Made by a program: the position numbers and the translations under genes. DNA of 64,000 nucleotides, taken from contig NC_088298.1 of the NCBI RefSeq assembly GCF_032854445.1, positions 1,415,474 to 1,479,473 on the forward strand, read 5' to 3'. This document shows, in pieces, positions 1 to 26,157 of this stretch (the first letter of the stretch is position 1; each line of letters begins with the position of its first letter). Source of the DNA: Liolophura sinensis. Taxonomy: Eukaryota > Mollusca > Polyplacophora > Chitonida > Chitonidae. The notes under the pieces were generated by a model. That model saw nothing but the letters and a program-made list of their open reading frames with translations. It searched no databases and had not been told where the DNA came from.

Positions 1-237
1 AACTGTAATTTGCTATGTGAGGATGCACATACAGAAGCAGGTAAACGCTTTTGAGTGCTGTATTTCAACTGTAATTTGCTATGTGAGGATGCACATTCAG
101 AAGCTGGTAAAGGCCTTTGAGTGCTGTATTTCACCAATATTTCACCTATATTTTGGTATGTGAAGTGTATAAAGGCCTTTGAGTGCTGTATTTCACCTTA
201 AGTATGTGAAAATGCACATTCAAAAACATGTTAATTT
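1..237. repeat. 66-bp tandem repeat, about 3.5 copies
   Basis: Two nearly identical 66-bp units (1-66 and 67-132) each contain ttgctatgtgaggatgcaca and end in gagtgctgtatttc. A third, shortened unit runs to about 194, followed by a fragment. The array probably starts left of the window. It lies in the Cav-beta intron before the first visible exon. Confidence 0.85.
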
Positions 238-800
238 GTTTCCTTTCGCCAGAAATTTAGCAATACCTTGCTTACAAGAAAATCAGTGGAAGAAGGCTCT
301 GTCCATTTTCAGTTTAAGGAAATACTCTTGGCTAAGGTGTAAAAAACCATCCATAGAATCTGTTGTGATTATTTTTGTGTTGTTTCTTCCTGCCAGAAAT
401 TTAACAATGGCTAGTGGATAGATGGATAAGAGAAATTACCATGGGTATGAAATAAAATACGTGCTTTTGTGCTTACATGTGTTTTTAATTTGTTTATTCC
501 TGCCACCATTTTAACAATGACTGAGGAAAGGCTATGGCCACTATCAAATCAGTGACATATTCTGGAGGTGGTGTAGAAGGCCAGCCAAAGGAAGTAAAAT
601 ATTTACATTTGTGCTTCAATTTTTGATTTGTTTTGTTTCTGTCCCTCAACATGAATTGAACAATGACAAAAAAAGAAAGGGTCTGACCCCTTTCAGATTA
701 ATGGCATATTCTTGAGTGTGGCATAAAAGGCCACCTAAGAGAAATAAAATATGTACATTTGTACTTATTTTTGATTTCTTTTGTGTCTATCCCTCCACAG
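238..800 (+). repeat. Reiterated 3' splice-site segment (about 4 decayed copies of the next exon's start)
   Basis: The sequence just before and at the start of the real exon at 801 recurs at about 253, 397, 507 and 653, spaced about 110-148 bp. Each copy has a pyrimidine-rich lead and a version of aaatttaacaatgac; two of them (253, 397) keep an intact CAG acceptor. The copy at 397 extends into exon sequence (ctagtggatagatggata against ctggtggataggtaga) but has a TAG where the exon has TGG. These look like decayed tandem duplicates of intron end plus exon start. Confidence 0.7.
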
Positions 801-16143
<15,343 letters not shown>

Positions 16144-16327
16144 CGACCGTGAAAACTTTAGGCATATACTGACGATACTCTCATATGGCTGATCTTGACA
16201 TTTTCTTGTTGGGTGATTTTAATGTTAACTTAATACTACTATCATCATGATGGTGACTGTCAAGTGTGCCCCTGTTTTGGGGCAAATGATAGAAAAGAGA
16301 CAGAGAAAGAGAGAATCTCATTGTGAT

Positions 16328-16492
16328 CTAGAAAATGCCACAACAAAATGACAGTAATCCTTTCAAAAGGACTCTGTTTGGATCTTTGGCAACGTACATG
16401 TACAGCAAATCAGAACAGTCTCCAAGCAACAGATCTTTTGCTTCATAGGCAATCTGAGCTGCCTGCTGGAAATCTGATAGCGAGTTGCATTT
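16328..16492 (-). CDS. Candidate terminal exon of the minus-strand gene
   Basis: It is preceded by a strong acceptor (ttgattttttttcttttcag on the minus strand). It codes 54 residues from KCNSLSDFQQAAQIAYEAKD to a TAG at 16328-16330. Entry phase is 0. This is the best-supported of the minus-strand exons together with 17886-18053. Confidence 0.48.
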   Translation of the reverse strand, partial: KCNSLSDFQQAAQIAYEAKDLLLGDCSDLLYMYVAKDPNRVLLKGLLSFCCGIF

Positions 16493-19113
16493 CTGAAAAG
16501 AAAAAAAATCAACCAATAAGATTTTGCTGTGCCTGCAAGGTTTGACCGAAGCCATTGAAAGTTTTGCGTTCTCAGGACAACAGTTTGAGAATCTCCCGAG
16601 GAAAGTTTCCATAACCCTAGACTTTGATGGAATAATTTCTCTTTTTTTTAAAAAAGAGAAACTTTCATAGTAAAGGTTCAAGAAGTATGGAAATAATGGC
16701 AAGCTCTTTAAGAACCTGGCAAGAGATGCAACTTCCGTGGAAACTTTATTTGTTTTGAAAAGGAAAACAAGAAGAGCAAATTTCTTGTTCTGACTGCTTG
16801 ATAATAAGGCTTGACACAAAGCTGGGAAAAGAAAAGCAGTTTCCATGGTAACAAGCTCTAGATTGTTGCAAGACCTTCGTCAGGGATGGCAGTCTTTCTC
16901 ATGGAACTGGATATGGAATGTCAACAAAACTTTCATGGAAACATTCCAATCCAAATTGCATTCAACCACTGACTTCCTTGAGCAGATCAAAATCTAACAG
17001 CTGCATAAATGTAACATCAACTGAATTGGCGTGAACATTTTGATGAGTGATCAAGCACCTTATATCGCGTTTGTTCTTGAATGACATCTGAAAGAGTTTG
17101 GACTGTTTGTGATAATTGTAGTGTTTGGTCAGCTTGAGTAGGGGCTTGTCCCTGAGTGAGGATGCCAAGATCACAGTGGCTGGACAATTTGACAACTGAT
17201 GATTGAACATCTGAATACAAGGTGTTTTCCACAGGGCGGTAAGCCTAGACCTTGTCATGACTGCAGCGTTTGATCAGTTTAAAATGGAGCTAAATCATCA
17301 ACAGCCGTGGCTTAAAAAATCTACACTAAAGGATGAATTGGAGGAAAAGACATAAACATGCTGTCCGCAATTGTTACACAGTCTCAACCATTCAGAAACA
17401 GCTTTGCTGCAGTGAAAGTTTTCAACTGCTGTAAACTTCCAGTGCATTATGGATGAAGTTGCTGTTCAAAAGTTGGTTGACACAAGCGTGCCCTGAGTCG
17501 ATGTATAGAGTACAGTCTCAACTTAACCCACTCAGTTGGAGAATTCTGTTTGCCGGAATATGCCAAAACATAAACTCTCTATTTATAAAATGAGATGAGA
17601 ACCAAAGGACTTCTGGATCCTTCCAACGCTGTTACGTCTTGTTTGGATTTATTGTTGTATTTTATTCTGATCAGACCTGCAGATCACACCATAGATGTTC
17701 AAGCTTCTCACCCTCTGAAAGAGAACCGAAAGGAAGGGAATTACTGGCCAGAGTATTGTCAGATTCAAGCAGCAGTGGTCATATAGTAGCGCTGGGATTT
17801 TACCCGCTACACCCAGTGATACAGGTATAAGTACATTTACATCAGCCCCTTCTGAAAACTGCCAGCGGATCTGTGTGTCACTTGCCTGTGGAAGATTTGT
17901 CCCTGTATAGCTGTGTGAATATGACCTTCTGGACAGTTTGGAAATGTGATACAAAGCTGTTGTCCATGGATGGTATTAAAAACTCAGTCCAGAAAAGAAA
18001 ATCTGCAAGCTTTTCATGGAGGTAGTACATGAAAGCCTCAGGTTCAGTGAGCTCTGCAGTGAAAACTTGATCGCCATGCAGACCCCAGAGTCAACCCCGG
18101 CGGAATGCCTCCAGTTTATGTGCGTTTCTTTAGGAGTTGTGCAGTGAAATTTTGATCGTGTTCCAGACGAAGGGGAAAATTCTTTGGCTTACCAAATGTT
18201 TCTTGTGAAATTGACCACATTTGACCTTTGGAGCATGAGAATTCTGTTCATTATAACCAGCCACCAGATTCGGGTTCCGTTCTTCATTTAGCGGGTAACT
18301 TCCAAGCGTTCGTGGGTGATCCAAAACAACTCACCGGATCTCCTTGTTATTCACCGGATCTGGTGCTACACTACTCACCGGATAATCACGGATACTCAGT
18401 TTTCCGCTTGTTGTGACACCAGCCCTTCGAAAAAAAAAATACTGGCCACGTGTGAAGTCATTGTGATGTTTTCGTTTCAACTGGACTACATATATATATA
18501 ATTATATATATATATACATATATATAAATATATATCCGATTATCAAATATCAATTTTATCAAATTATTGTTTTACAAATATTGTGATGGATGCTTTGTTA
18601 ATCCTCACGATGCACCGAAAGCCCCAGCTGTTTCAAATGGGCACCCTTACACATTCAGACATGGAGATAGGTGCACCTCCAGTTTTTCCACCTCTCTCCT
18701 CGCACACGATAATTCACTCCTCACTTGTACATAGCCTGTTTGCTTTTTCTTTAGTACTTAGGTATATATGTATATATATATATATATATACTAGCACGAA
18801 GCCCATGTTTTTAAAAGCGTTATGATTGCTCAAAATCCTGTGTTGTGTAACAGGTTACCAGGGAGATCAAACTTTTTAGAAACTGGGCGTGTGATACTTT
18901 GAGATTTCCAAGATTTCCCAGTATTGGAATTTCCTCTTCAGTTTCTGTTGGTGATGCTTCCGTTGTAAATGCATCTGAGACGACTTGTACCTGTTGGTCA
19001 GTGGGTGTGCGCGAGTGCATGGGTGCATAGCTGCCCAATGGTCTTTAGGAACTCTTCAAAACTTACAAACTTAACTAGTTCAAATTTGGTACTAATGTCA
19101 ACATGATAATGAT
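16328..19113 (-). CDS. Candidate convergent gene, unknown protein (partial, possibly decayed)
   Basis: Reading the minus strand downwards there are exon-like segments 19113-19067, 18990-18859, 18742-18651, 18424-18379, 18243-18193, 18053-17886, 17714-17677, 17244-17059 and 16492-16328 (stop TAG). The last five agree in codon phase across all four junctions; the first four also agree with one another. The join 18379 to 18243 does not agree (phase 0 against 1), so an exon is missing or the gene is broken. Peptides look coding (MYYLHEKLADFLFWTEFLIP, QTVQTLSDVIQEQTRY, DFQQAAQIAYEAKDLLLGDC). I do not recognise the family. The alternatives are a pseudogene antisense to a long Cav-beta 3' UTR, or chance. 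Confidence 0.42.
17059..17244 (-). CDS. Candidate exon of the minus-strand gene
   Basis: It is open for 62 codons, phase 0 at both ends, starting AYRPVENTLYSDVQSS and ending SDVIQEQTRYK before gtgctt. It is Gln/Ser/Leu-rich, coiled-coil-like. The acceptor (caaggtctag) lacks a good pyrimidine tract, which lowers confidence. Confidence 0.38.
17677..17714 (-). CDS. Candidate 38-nt exon of the minus-strand gene
   Basis: A very good acceptor (ttcctttcggttctctttcag) precedes 38 nt coding (E)GEKLEHLWCDLQ. The donor gtctga is weak. Entry after one base and exit at phase 0 match both neighbours. Confidence 0.38.
17886..18053 (-). CDS. Candidate 168-nt exon of the minus-strand gene
   Basis: The acceptor is gttttcactgcag. 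It codes LTEPEAFMYYLHEKLADF, then LFWTEFLIPSMDNSFVSHF and QTVQKVIFTQLYRDKSST. The only fitting donor is ACAG|gcaagt, a GC-type donor with an otherwise perfect consensus. Phase 1 in and 1 out. Confidence 0.45.
18193..18243 (-). CDS. Candidate 51-nt exon of the minus-strand gene
   Basis: An in-frame TGA lies immediately before the acceptor (aatgaacag), and the donor is TTTG|gtaagc. It codes FSCSKGQMWSISQETF, and the last G joins the next exon's AG as Glu. Confidence 0.38.
18379..18424 (-). CDS. Candidate 46-nt exon of the minus-strand gene (weak)
   Basis: A pyrimidine-rich acceptor (gtattttttttttcgaag) and gtgagt donor flank AGVTTSGKLSIRDYP. Two further gtga donors follow within 50 bp because atccggtga is repeated three times. 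None gives the phase needed by 18193-18243. Confidence 0.25.
18480..18535. repeat. TA-rich microsatellite
   Basis: Short runs of (ta)n broken by single bases. A second (ta)n lies at 18764-18790. Confidence 0.85.
18651..18742 (-). CDS. Candidate 92-nt exon of the minus-strand gene
   Basis: It codes QTGYVQVRSELSCARREV then EKLEVHLSPCLNV before a good donor (AATGT|gtaagg). The acceptor is A-rich and uncertain. Phase 0 in and 2 out matches the candidates on either side. Confidence 0.33.
18859..18990 (-). CDS. Candidate 132-nt exon of the minus-strand gene
   Basis: The acceptor is cacccactgaccaacag and the donor is CCCTG|gtaacc. It codes VQVVSDAFTTEASPTETEE then EIPILGNLGNLKVSHAQFL, acidic in the middle. 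Phase 0 at both ends. Confidence 0.4.
19067..19113 (-). CDS. Candidate 47-nt exon of the minus-strand gene
   Basis: It codes HYHVDISTKFELVKF before a perfect gtaagt donor, joining in phase with 18859-18990. The acceptor (ttccaacag) is only fair. Confidence 0.38.
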
Positions 19114-19129
19114 CTGTTGGAATTTTTAA

Positions 19130-19620
19130 GACAGTTCCTCGATTTTTTTTCTTAATTTTATTGATTGTGGACATGATTCCCACAAATTAAATATATCATG
19201 ACCATAAAATTTGGAAAACACCATACCAATAACCTGATTGGGCTTTGATAAATACTGCTTGAATTTCTCAATTTTCTCCTTCAGTTTACTGATGGTGATC
19301 AGTTTAGCTTTGGTTTTAGTGTTAAATATTTGGGCAGGTCTAAACTAGCAAGTATATATTGGTATATCTCCTGATATCCCCCATGACTACAAAGGCTGGG
19401 CTGGTGGGTAGATTTGATCTTTTTTGAGCACCCAACAGAATATCTGGTTTTATTTTTTTTCCTTATTTCCTTCGCATTCTTTTTTCTCTCAATTATTAGT
19501 GACGCCTTCACCTGTGTTCCAGTTGTGGTGTGAACAGCACATTTTGTGACTAAAATACATGTAGATAGGAATTTCAGATTTGCATTTTCAACATCTTCCC
19601 TTTCTATAGGCCCAATTGAG
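19130..19620 (-). pseudogene. Further coding-like minus-strand stretch, frame unclear
   Basis: Two overlapping open frames, 19620-19299 (ERKKNAKEIRKKNKTRYSVG) and about 19345-19129 (KLKEKIEKFKQYLSKPNQVI), are Lys/Glu-rich and look coding, but they are shifted relative to each other. They may be upstream exons of the candidate gene or decayed sequence. No family was recognised. Confidence 0.3.
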
Positions 19621-20293
19621 TATGCAAATCAGTGTACGCACGTGGGTGGGTGGAGGAGTTTGTGGGTGAGAGAGTGAATGAATTTCTGGGTGTGTTCTGG
19701 GGTTTTTTGCGAATAGTGAGAAAAGGAATGTACATAGCATTTACATGACGTGACAAGTGTTTTTGACTTTTAACCCTCCTATTCTCTTGGAAAAGGCACC
19801 AAAATGGATACTATATGTATCTAGAAGCTTGTATCTACACTGAGCTATTTGTTAGAGCGTACTGATTTGTGAGAAACTGTCTAGTGGTGGATAGAATCTC
19901 AGAGCTGTTGAGATGACAGGGTAAAGATTTTCTCGTCACAAGGTAAAAACAAGGGGATACTTGGAAGGGAGGTAACTGTTGACATTCTCGGGAATACGGA
20001 TATCGGCCCTACAACATGTTCTTACGCAAGTCGGCAAGCAAAGGTTGAGGACCTCCAGAACCAGCAGTAGAACCTCACTATAAAGACTATTAATTATAAG
20101 TGCATTTCATCAGATCATTAGTGAATACAGGCCATGGTTGGGATCATGGTTGTTAGAAGACTTATCTTTTAGAGAAAATCAGTGGCTGGCGGAACGGACG
20201 TTGCCGAAGGTCTGATTTAATACCAACACGTAGGACTGATACATGTCAATTACAGGAGAATTTGGTCATTCATGTACAAGTTCTGTCTTTACT

Positions 20294-20380
20294 GAGTTAC
20301 CTCCCTTATATTAGTTTTTCACCCCTTCAGCACGCTGGTCGTTTTACTCGGTATACATGTGGTCCAGTTTTAGTGGAACT
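20294..20380 (+). repeat. 87-bp segment, copy 1 of 2
   Basis: Starts gagttacctccctt and contains cccttcagcacgctggtcgt and tttactcggtatac. The second copy at 23461-23547 differs at about 7 of 87 positions by eye. Confidence 0.85.
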
Positions 20381-20662
20381 GAATTTTGGTACGGTAGCAA
20401 TATTGTTCCTATGGAATATATTCCATATTTTAAAGACTTTCGCTTTTTTGTTTTTGAGAATAATCAAAACAGTTGTAGTTTGAGTTGAAATTAAGTATCT
20501 TCGTTCTGTGTCTTATTTTGACCTTTCCCAGACAATATTTTATTCGAGTTTATTTTCTGTTGTTGCAAAATATTTCAATATAGGTGCAATATTTGTTTAA
20601 TGTTTTTCTCTTTATATAGTGCAATATGATCAGTTTGTATTTCGAGTTTTCATCTGTTATCA

Positions 20663-20668
20663 AATAAA
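20663..20668 (+). terminator. Possible poly(A) signal AATAAA
   Basis: AATAAA in gttatcaaataaaac, followed within 60 bp by GT-rich sequence. It would give CACNB a 4.5-kb 3' UTR overlapping the minus-strand candidate. Other AATAAA sites are at about 22742, 23826 and 23855. Confidence 0.25.
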
Positions 20669-23460
20669 ACTTCATAAATTTTCATAAACTCTGCTCGCAT
20701 TGTGCGAAGGGTTAGTTGTATAAACTTACATTTACTGCCTGTCTGAATATGTTTGGTTGTTTGGTTATAATGGGTTTTTGGACGGACTTTGCAGGGTAAA
20801 ATTTATGGTTAAGTGACCTTGTAATGGCCTTGCAGTCTGTCATGTTTCCATTTAAAACGAGAGGGCATGTTCAGTTTGTTTTGCAGATGCGTCATTTAAA
20901 AGTTAAGAAAATCGTTCGGATTGTAATAATTTTTGGGCTTCAGCCTTTGAGGCTGAATTTTCTGTATTTTTAGTCTAATAGCAGAATTACATACCATTGG
21001 TATCGTCCTATTTGCTGGTCTTATGCAATACTTAATTTTTTTTAGTACAGTAGTTCCATTGAGACAGGAATTAAGAAAGTTTGTGAAGGCAGTAAAATTA
21101 ATGAGCGTTGGCATATGTGAGTGTGGCATATTGTTTGGGCAAATTTTGTGCAAAATGAGCGCTTACTTTTCACTTCATTCTTGGTTGGCCTGTTTGCAAC
21201 AAAATTGATTGTGATTGTTCTCATGTCTTGAGAGACAAAGACAGTCCTGAGACAGGAATGGTAATGGCATCATATTTTCATCATGCACATTGCAGAATAA
21301 TTCAGAGAAATCCAGTTGTCTAACCGTACCCGATTCTACCTAAACCAACAGCGGGCAAAGCCACTTGGTTAATAATCGAGTTCTGAGCTAGAACTCTTTT
21401 GTCTCCAAAGATAAATATACCAGAAGTCCTTCTCTGTTGTGTGACTTAGGCAGCTTTTGTTGACGTAATGTACAGCTCTCCTATCTCACTGTGATCCCAT
21501 GACGAAATGATACCCCTTTCCACCTGGAACTTCCTGAGTTCACAAACTCTCAGCTCCTCAGTTTTCTCCGTCATTCATCTACTGTGTATAACTGATGACA
21601 TTTTACAGGTGCCCCTGTTATAGTCAAGGCAGTCAAACATAGCTGCGTAACAATTCTGACAAGCTACATGGTAGCGAAGGGCTTACTTCATCTTCAACGA
21701 TAAAAGAGTTTGATCTCCAAAGTCTCCAGTCTAGTATCTGAAATTGGAGGGAATTGCAATCTTCTGTTCTCAAGGGTCAAGTTTTTTGTTGCTTGTGCAG
21801 TGTTTGATATGATGTTTATTTTGATCTTTCTTCTTGGACTGTCTTATCGAACTAGGTTGTGACTGTATCCACAGTGAAGTAATGACAGGGGGCCTAGACG
21901 TAGACTCCTTGTTTTCTTTCAGTGGTTTCAAACAAATTCAGAAATCTTCCAAGAAGTCCTGCTAACACTGCAAAGTTCTGAGATTGTGTTATAAAGCCTG
22001 TTTTGGTGCTTTATTCTGTGTTCTGTATTATTATAACTAGGAACATGCCTGAAAGTGCAATCATGCTCATTTCTTTTTATATATTGCTCTTGATAAAGAT
22101 AGAGCTAAAGAAATCACTTCATGCTTAATTTCTTAAAGTTTGACCTTGAACACAAATAATTATAATCTACCTAAACAAAGATTTGCCAGGGAAGTGGGAG
22201 GGAGATGAGTTACTTTGCCCCATCTTTTGTAAAGGGAGAAAACTGTGAAAAAGTTGGGTATCTTCACATTTGATCTTTAAATGCTCTGGTTTTTTTTTTA
22301 TCACTGGCAGTATATATATATATATATATAATTAGGAATAAATTATCTTGTATACATATTTTTTGTCTCTGAGAAACTCAGAATGTGTATCTAAGGAGTG
22401 TTAATTTGTTTGATTATTTTTCTACTTGTTTTTTTTTTTTTTTTTTTTTGTACATTATAGATTTTATCAATATTGGCTGTATCCTACAGAAATTTCTTTT
22501 CTTGGAGAAGGACTTTTGACAAGTTGACTTCATTTCTCCTGTTTGTAATCATGAGCATGCTGCATTAATTTGTCAACTTTTAAATCTCACCGATTTTTGA
22601 TAATGATGGACAGTTATTTTATCTTGGAGACAGTTTCACTTTGACTTCACATTCATTTCTTGCTTTTGCTCTTTTTGTCATGGTTTTGATGAACTTTGCG
22701 CAGTCTTGACATTTACTGATCAAGCATTTAATGTTTAAGCAAAATAAACATTGCGTATTCTTTGCACCTTTACCTTCAGAATTCCGTTGATGTTCTGAAC
22801 ATTTTAGCGAATTCTGTTTCCAGCATAATGGGGACTGATGATATAAATCATTGCCATGCTTTCTCTGGGAATTGACTTTAGAAAAAAGTTGGAGTTTTAA
22901 GTAATATATAGTCGTTAAGAGGAGGCCATTAACATTTGTAATTATTCAGCCACCAGATTCTCCATTACTGACCTTCACAGTGAACTGGCAGAGTTGTGAC
23001 GAGAGTGGGTGTGGTTTTGCTGTTGCTAATGGAAACGTTGATCGAGGTGTGCCCGTGATTGGTTAAGTGATGAATGTATGAATGGAAACTGGATATAGAC
23101 AAAGGGCACTAATATTGTGATTTTGTTGAAGGTTGAATGGCGTATTATTATATCATGTTACACTGAACTTGTGATTATTGACAGCTGTGAAACTGAACGT
23201 TTTTTTGTTTTTTGGTCAGTCAGAGTTTGGGGGGGAGGGGGAATGACAGTGGTTAAGTATTGTGAACCAAACCTGTATGGCATCTAAGTAAATCGATTAA
23301 GTATTGTAAGTGTGACAGATCAGATTGGCTTAGAGGGTAAATGTTCTTGTGAGAATCTGCCAGGGACGGACAGGGTTGAACTCCACAAGAAAGAGATCAG
23401 ACATTATTGCTCCACGTGGGAGAAAACAAGGGAGTGAACAAGGGGGCGAAATGTGTTAGT

Positions 23461-23547
23461 GAGTTACCTCCCTTGTCTGAGTTTTTCTCCCCTTCAGCAC
23501 GCTGGTCGTTTTACTCGGTATACACGTGGTCCAATTTTAGTGGAACC
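23461..23547 (+). repeat. 87-bp segment, copy 2 of 2
   Basis: About 92% identical to 20294-20380, same orientation, 3.17 kb apart. No TIR or tail is visible, so the mechanism is unknown. Confidence 0.85.
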
Positions 23548-23919
23548 GCACCGGGCTTCTATTCGATGTGTATCATACTAACCAATTTTAAAAAAGTTTA
23601 TTGTTGCAAGAAATCACCGGATAACCACGTTCACGTTTTATGATATACCAGATATATTGGTTCCACCACATTGTCTTGACTCGTTACTCTCTGTGTTCGT
23701 TAATATATTGAACACCTGGGCTACTAATGCACGCCCCCCGGCCGTATCTCGACCCCTCTCCCCCCTCCCAAAGGTGAACTGCCGTGTGACAGTTCTACTA
23801 ACCTAACCTGTACTATTTTCACTATGAATAAACTCCATTTTGTTGGATTTGTAAATAAAAGAAATTTTTATCCTGCAGAAAGCTTGTTGCGTGTATTCTT
23901 GCTATGTTACAATCTAGCT

Positions 23920-23978
23920 TCCTTCGTCGTCATATGACTGAAAAATGGTTAAGTACGACGTTAAACCCCAAGCATTTT
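23920..23978 (+). mobile_element. SINE family B, 3' tail fragment
   Basis: Has ccttcgtcgtcatatgactg and aagtacgacgttaaacccca, the conserved end of family B, without head or CACT tail. Confidence 0.75.
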
Positions 23979-24033
23979 CCTGGTTTCCATATCAGTACCG
24001 TACAAAGCAGAGATGTGCCTAATAAATTCGATG

Positions 24034-24215
24034 CCTCGCTGTCCTTGATCATTGAGGTCGCGAGTTCGAATCCAGCTCTAGTTGTGTCGGATTTGTCAGG
24101 TAGGAGGTTTACTGCAGGCACTGCAGTTTCCTCCACCTGTAAATCTTAAAGCCCTCGTATGAGTGAAAATTGCTTTTGAGTACTTCGTTAAATACCAATT
24201 AACTAATCAATCATT
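24034..24215 (+). mobile_element. tRNA-derived SINE, family D
   Basis: B box gcgagttcgaatccagct near 24060, then gtttcctccacctgtaaatc, cgtatgagtgaaaattgc and a decayed A-rich tail. It is the clearest copy of family D. Confidence 0.65.
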
Positions 24216-24775
24216 CGCGAACAAATTTTCGCAAATATTTACAAAGGTACAGATCTTTGGATTCTTCAAGAGAACTTTATTGCTTTTTGAGGCTTATCTG
24301 GCAGTTATATTTTGTTACTTATATTGCACTTAAGAAAACTTGTTGGCTTTTTGAAGATTCCTGGCATAAAGGCTTGTCTAGCAGTTCTATTTTGTGACTT
24401 TTATTGTACTCTGTTCTCATCGCTTCAGAAAAGGTTTGTTTTTTTTAAGTTTCTGGTATAAAGGCTCGTCTGGTAGTTCTATTTTGTGACTTTTAAGGTG
24501 ACATGAAAGATTTCATCATTCGTACCCTGCTGGCTGAGTCATGTAAGGTGTGTGGCCAAAGAGACCACAGACTTAAATCTTGCTCCCTCTTTTTCTGTGC
24601 AGTTGTTTGGTCAGGAAATTTTCCAGGTACCTAGGGAAGAGCAACAGGTTCTACTCCGATTTCGCCCCAACCTTAAGCCAGACCACGGTTGTTAAGTTAC
24701 TGGTAGCGGAGATCTTCTGGAAAAAATCGATCAGCGCGAATCCAACGGAATTGTTTTAGAATATCCGAAAATTAT

Positions 24776-25023
24776 TTATTTATTAATTTATTAATTTATT
24801 TATTTGATTGGTGTTTTACGCCGTACTCCAGAATATTTCACTTATACGACGGCGGCCAGTATTATGGTGCGTGGAAGCCGGGCAGAGCCCGGGGGAAACC
24901 CACGACCATCCGCAGGTTGCTGGAAGACGTTCCCACGTACGGCCGGAGAGGACCGCAGGACAGCGACCGCATTGGTGAGAGACTCATGGGTCATTACGCT
25001 GCGCTAGCGCGCTAACCAACTGA
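24776..25023 (-). mobile_element. SINE family A, near full length
   Basis: Read on +, it begins with the tail (tttatttgattggtgtttta), then cgccgtactccagaatattt, gcagagcccgggggaaaccc and ends in the tRNA-like head (gcgctaaccaactgacc). The central GC-rich part is intact. Confidence 0.92.
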
Positions 25024-25224
25024 CCGAAAATAATACCCTTTCTTAAAATTACAGTCTTGTTTGTGTATTAGTTACCGTTCAAAATTGGTAATCAATTTCT
25101 AACTTGTATAAATGGATCTTTCGTGTGATCTTATATGTCCTTAAAGCTGATCACTCTGGTCCAAGCTGTATTGATCATTGTTCTTTTATAGCACTTGAGT
25201 ATTTATTTTACCTCGCAACTGACC

Positions 25225-25562
25225 GTAAACACCTCATCGCCAAGGCGACCGGTAGAGCGCAAGTCAAACGCTTCGGGAGCGGATCAATCCTGGGTCGAGT
25301 CACACCTAAGACTTTAAAAGAGGAAGTTATAACTTCCTCGCTTGGCGTTCAGCATGAAGGGGATAGTGCAACGACTGGTTGGCCTGTATCAGTATAATGG
25401 CTTGGGCGTAGCGGCTTACTTGCCTCAGTGAAACAGCACTAGTCAAAAGAGCGGTGGAAATCCGTCCTGCATCAAGGAGATACATTATATACACCCTAAG
25501 GATTCCTTCGTCGTCATATGACTGAGTACGACGTTAAACCCCAAGCACTCACTCATTCACTC
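25225..25562 (+). mobile_element. tRNA-derived SINE, family B
   Basis: Head gcgaccggtagagcgcaagt and gatcaatcctgggtcgagtc, body ggtggaaatccgtcctgcat, end ccttcgtcgtcatatgactg with cactcactcattcactc tail. It aligns with 7479-7852. Confidence 0.88.
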
Positions 25563-25619
25563 ATTACCAAGGCAGGAATATGCAACAGCAAATGTGATGT
25601 GTAAAGTGATTTTTTAAGT

Positions 25620-25785
25620 AACAGTATTACCATTGTTAAAGTGTTACCATTGTTAATGCGTTACCATTGTTAAAGTGTTACCATATGGTATAAATGGCTG
25701 ACATTTATTGCTGTTGATTGGAAGCCTGACTTAGGTCGCTGGTTCGAATCCCGGAATGGTCAAGGATATTTCACAGAAATGTAAT
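25620..25785 (+). repeat. Short ttaccattgttaa repeats and an isolated B-box
   Basis: Four copies of gttaccattgttaa(a/t)g at 25628-25690, followed by a perfect pol III B box (ctggttcgaatcccgg near 25738). The latter is probably a SINE head fragment. Confidence 0.5.
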
Positions 25786-25917
25786 CTTTGCTATTTCTAG
25801 AAAGTGAATAATAATAATAATTGATGATAATAATAATACTATTACGATCGTTTTCCCTTGGCTGGTAATTAACGGTCATTAACGATAAATCACAGAAAAA
25901 CAGTTCCTAAACTTTAT

Positions 25918-25975
25918 TTATTTATTTGATTGGGCGGGGCGGCGTTATGGTGGGATGAGACCCAATTCCTACAGG
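25918..25975 (-). mobile_element. SINE family A remnant
   Basis: Only tttatttatttgattggg and ggcgttatggtggga survive. Weak. Confidence 0.4.
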
Positions 25976-26157
25976 ATTACTGAATATCACTATACTTCAG
26001 ACACAATGCGCTGCCAAAACTTTCTGGCAATGTTGTTTCCTCTAAGATTCGATCGCTTATGTGAAGAATGATCAGGGTCACATAAAATGCCGTTAATGTA
26101 TTGTGTTTTAAACATTATACCACCAGAAACCTCGAATATAGAAACCGTGAACCTAGT

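Larger units (their letters stand above)
19621..23919. other. Repeat-poor AT-rich stretch
   Basis: No SINE, minisatellite or clear exon was seen. It contains an 87-bp duplicated segment (20294 and 23461), a short (ta)n at 22310-22331 and a T run at 22430-22450. It could include the 3' UTR of CACNB or 5' parts of the minus-strand candidate. Confidence 0.5.

Noticed and set aside
16328-16846. A single 172-codon minus-strand gene
   Set aside because: A strong splice acceptor falls inside at 16493-16494; the part upstream of it is Phe/Leu/Ser-rich and looks intronic. Only the last 54 codons were kept.
25725-25755. tRNA gene based on a perfect B box
   Set aside because: No A box at the right distance and no acceptor stem; probably a SINE head fragment.
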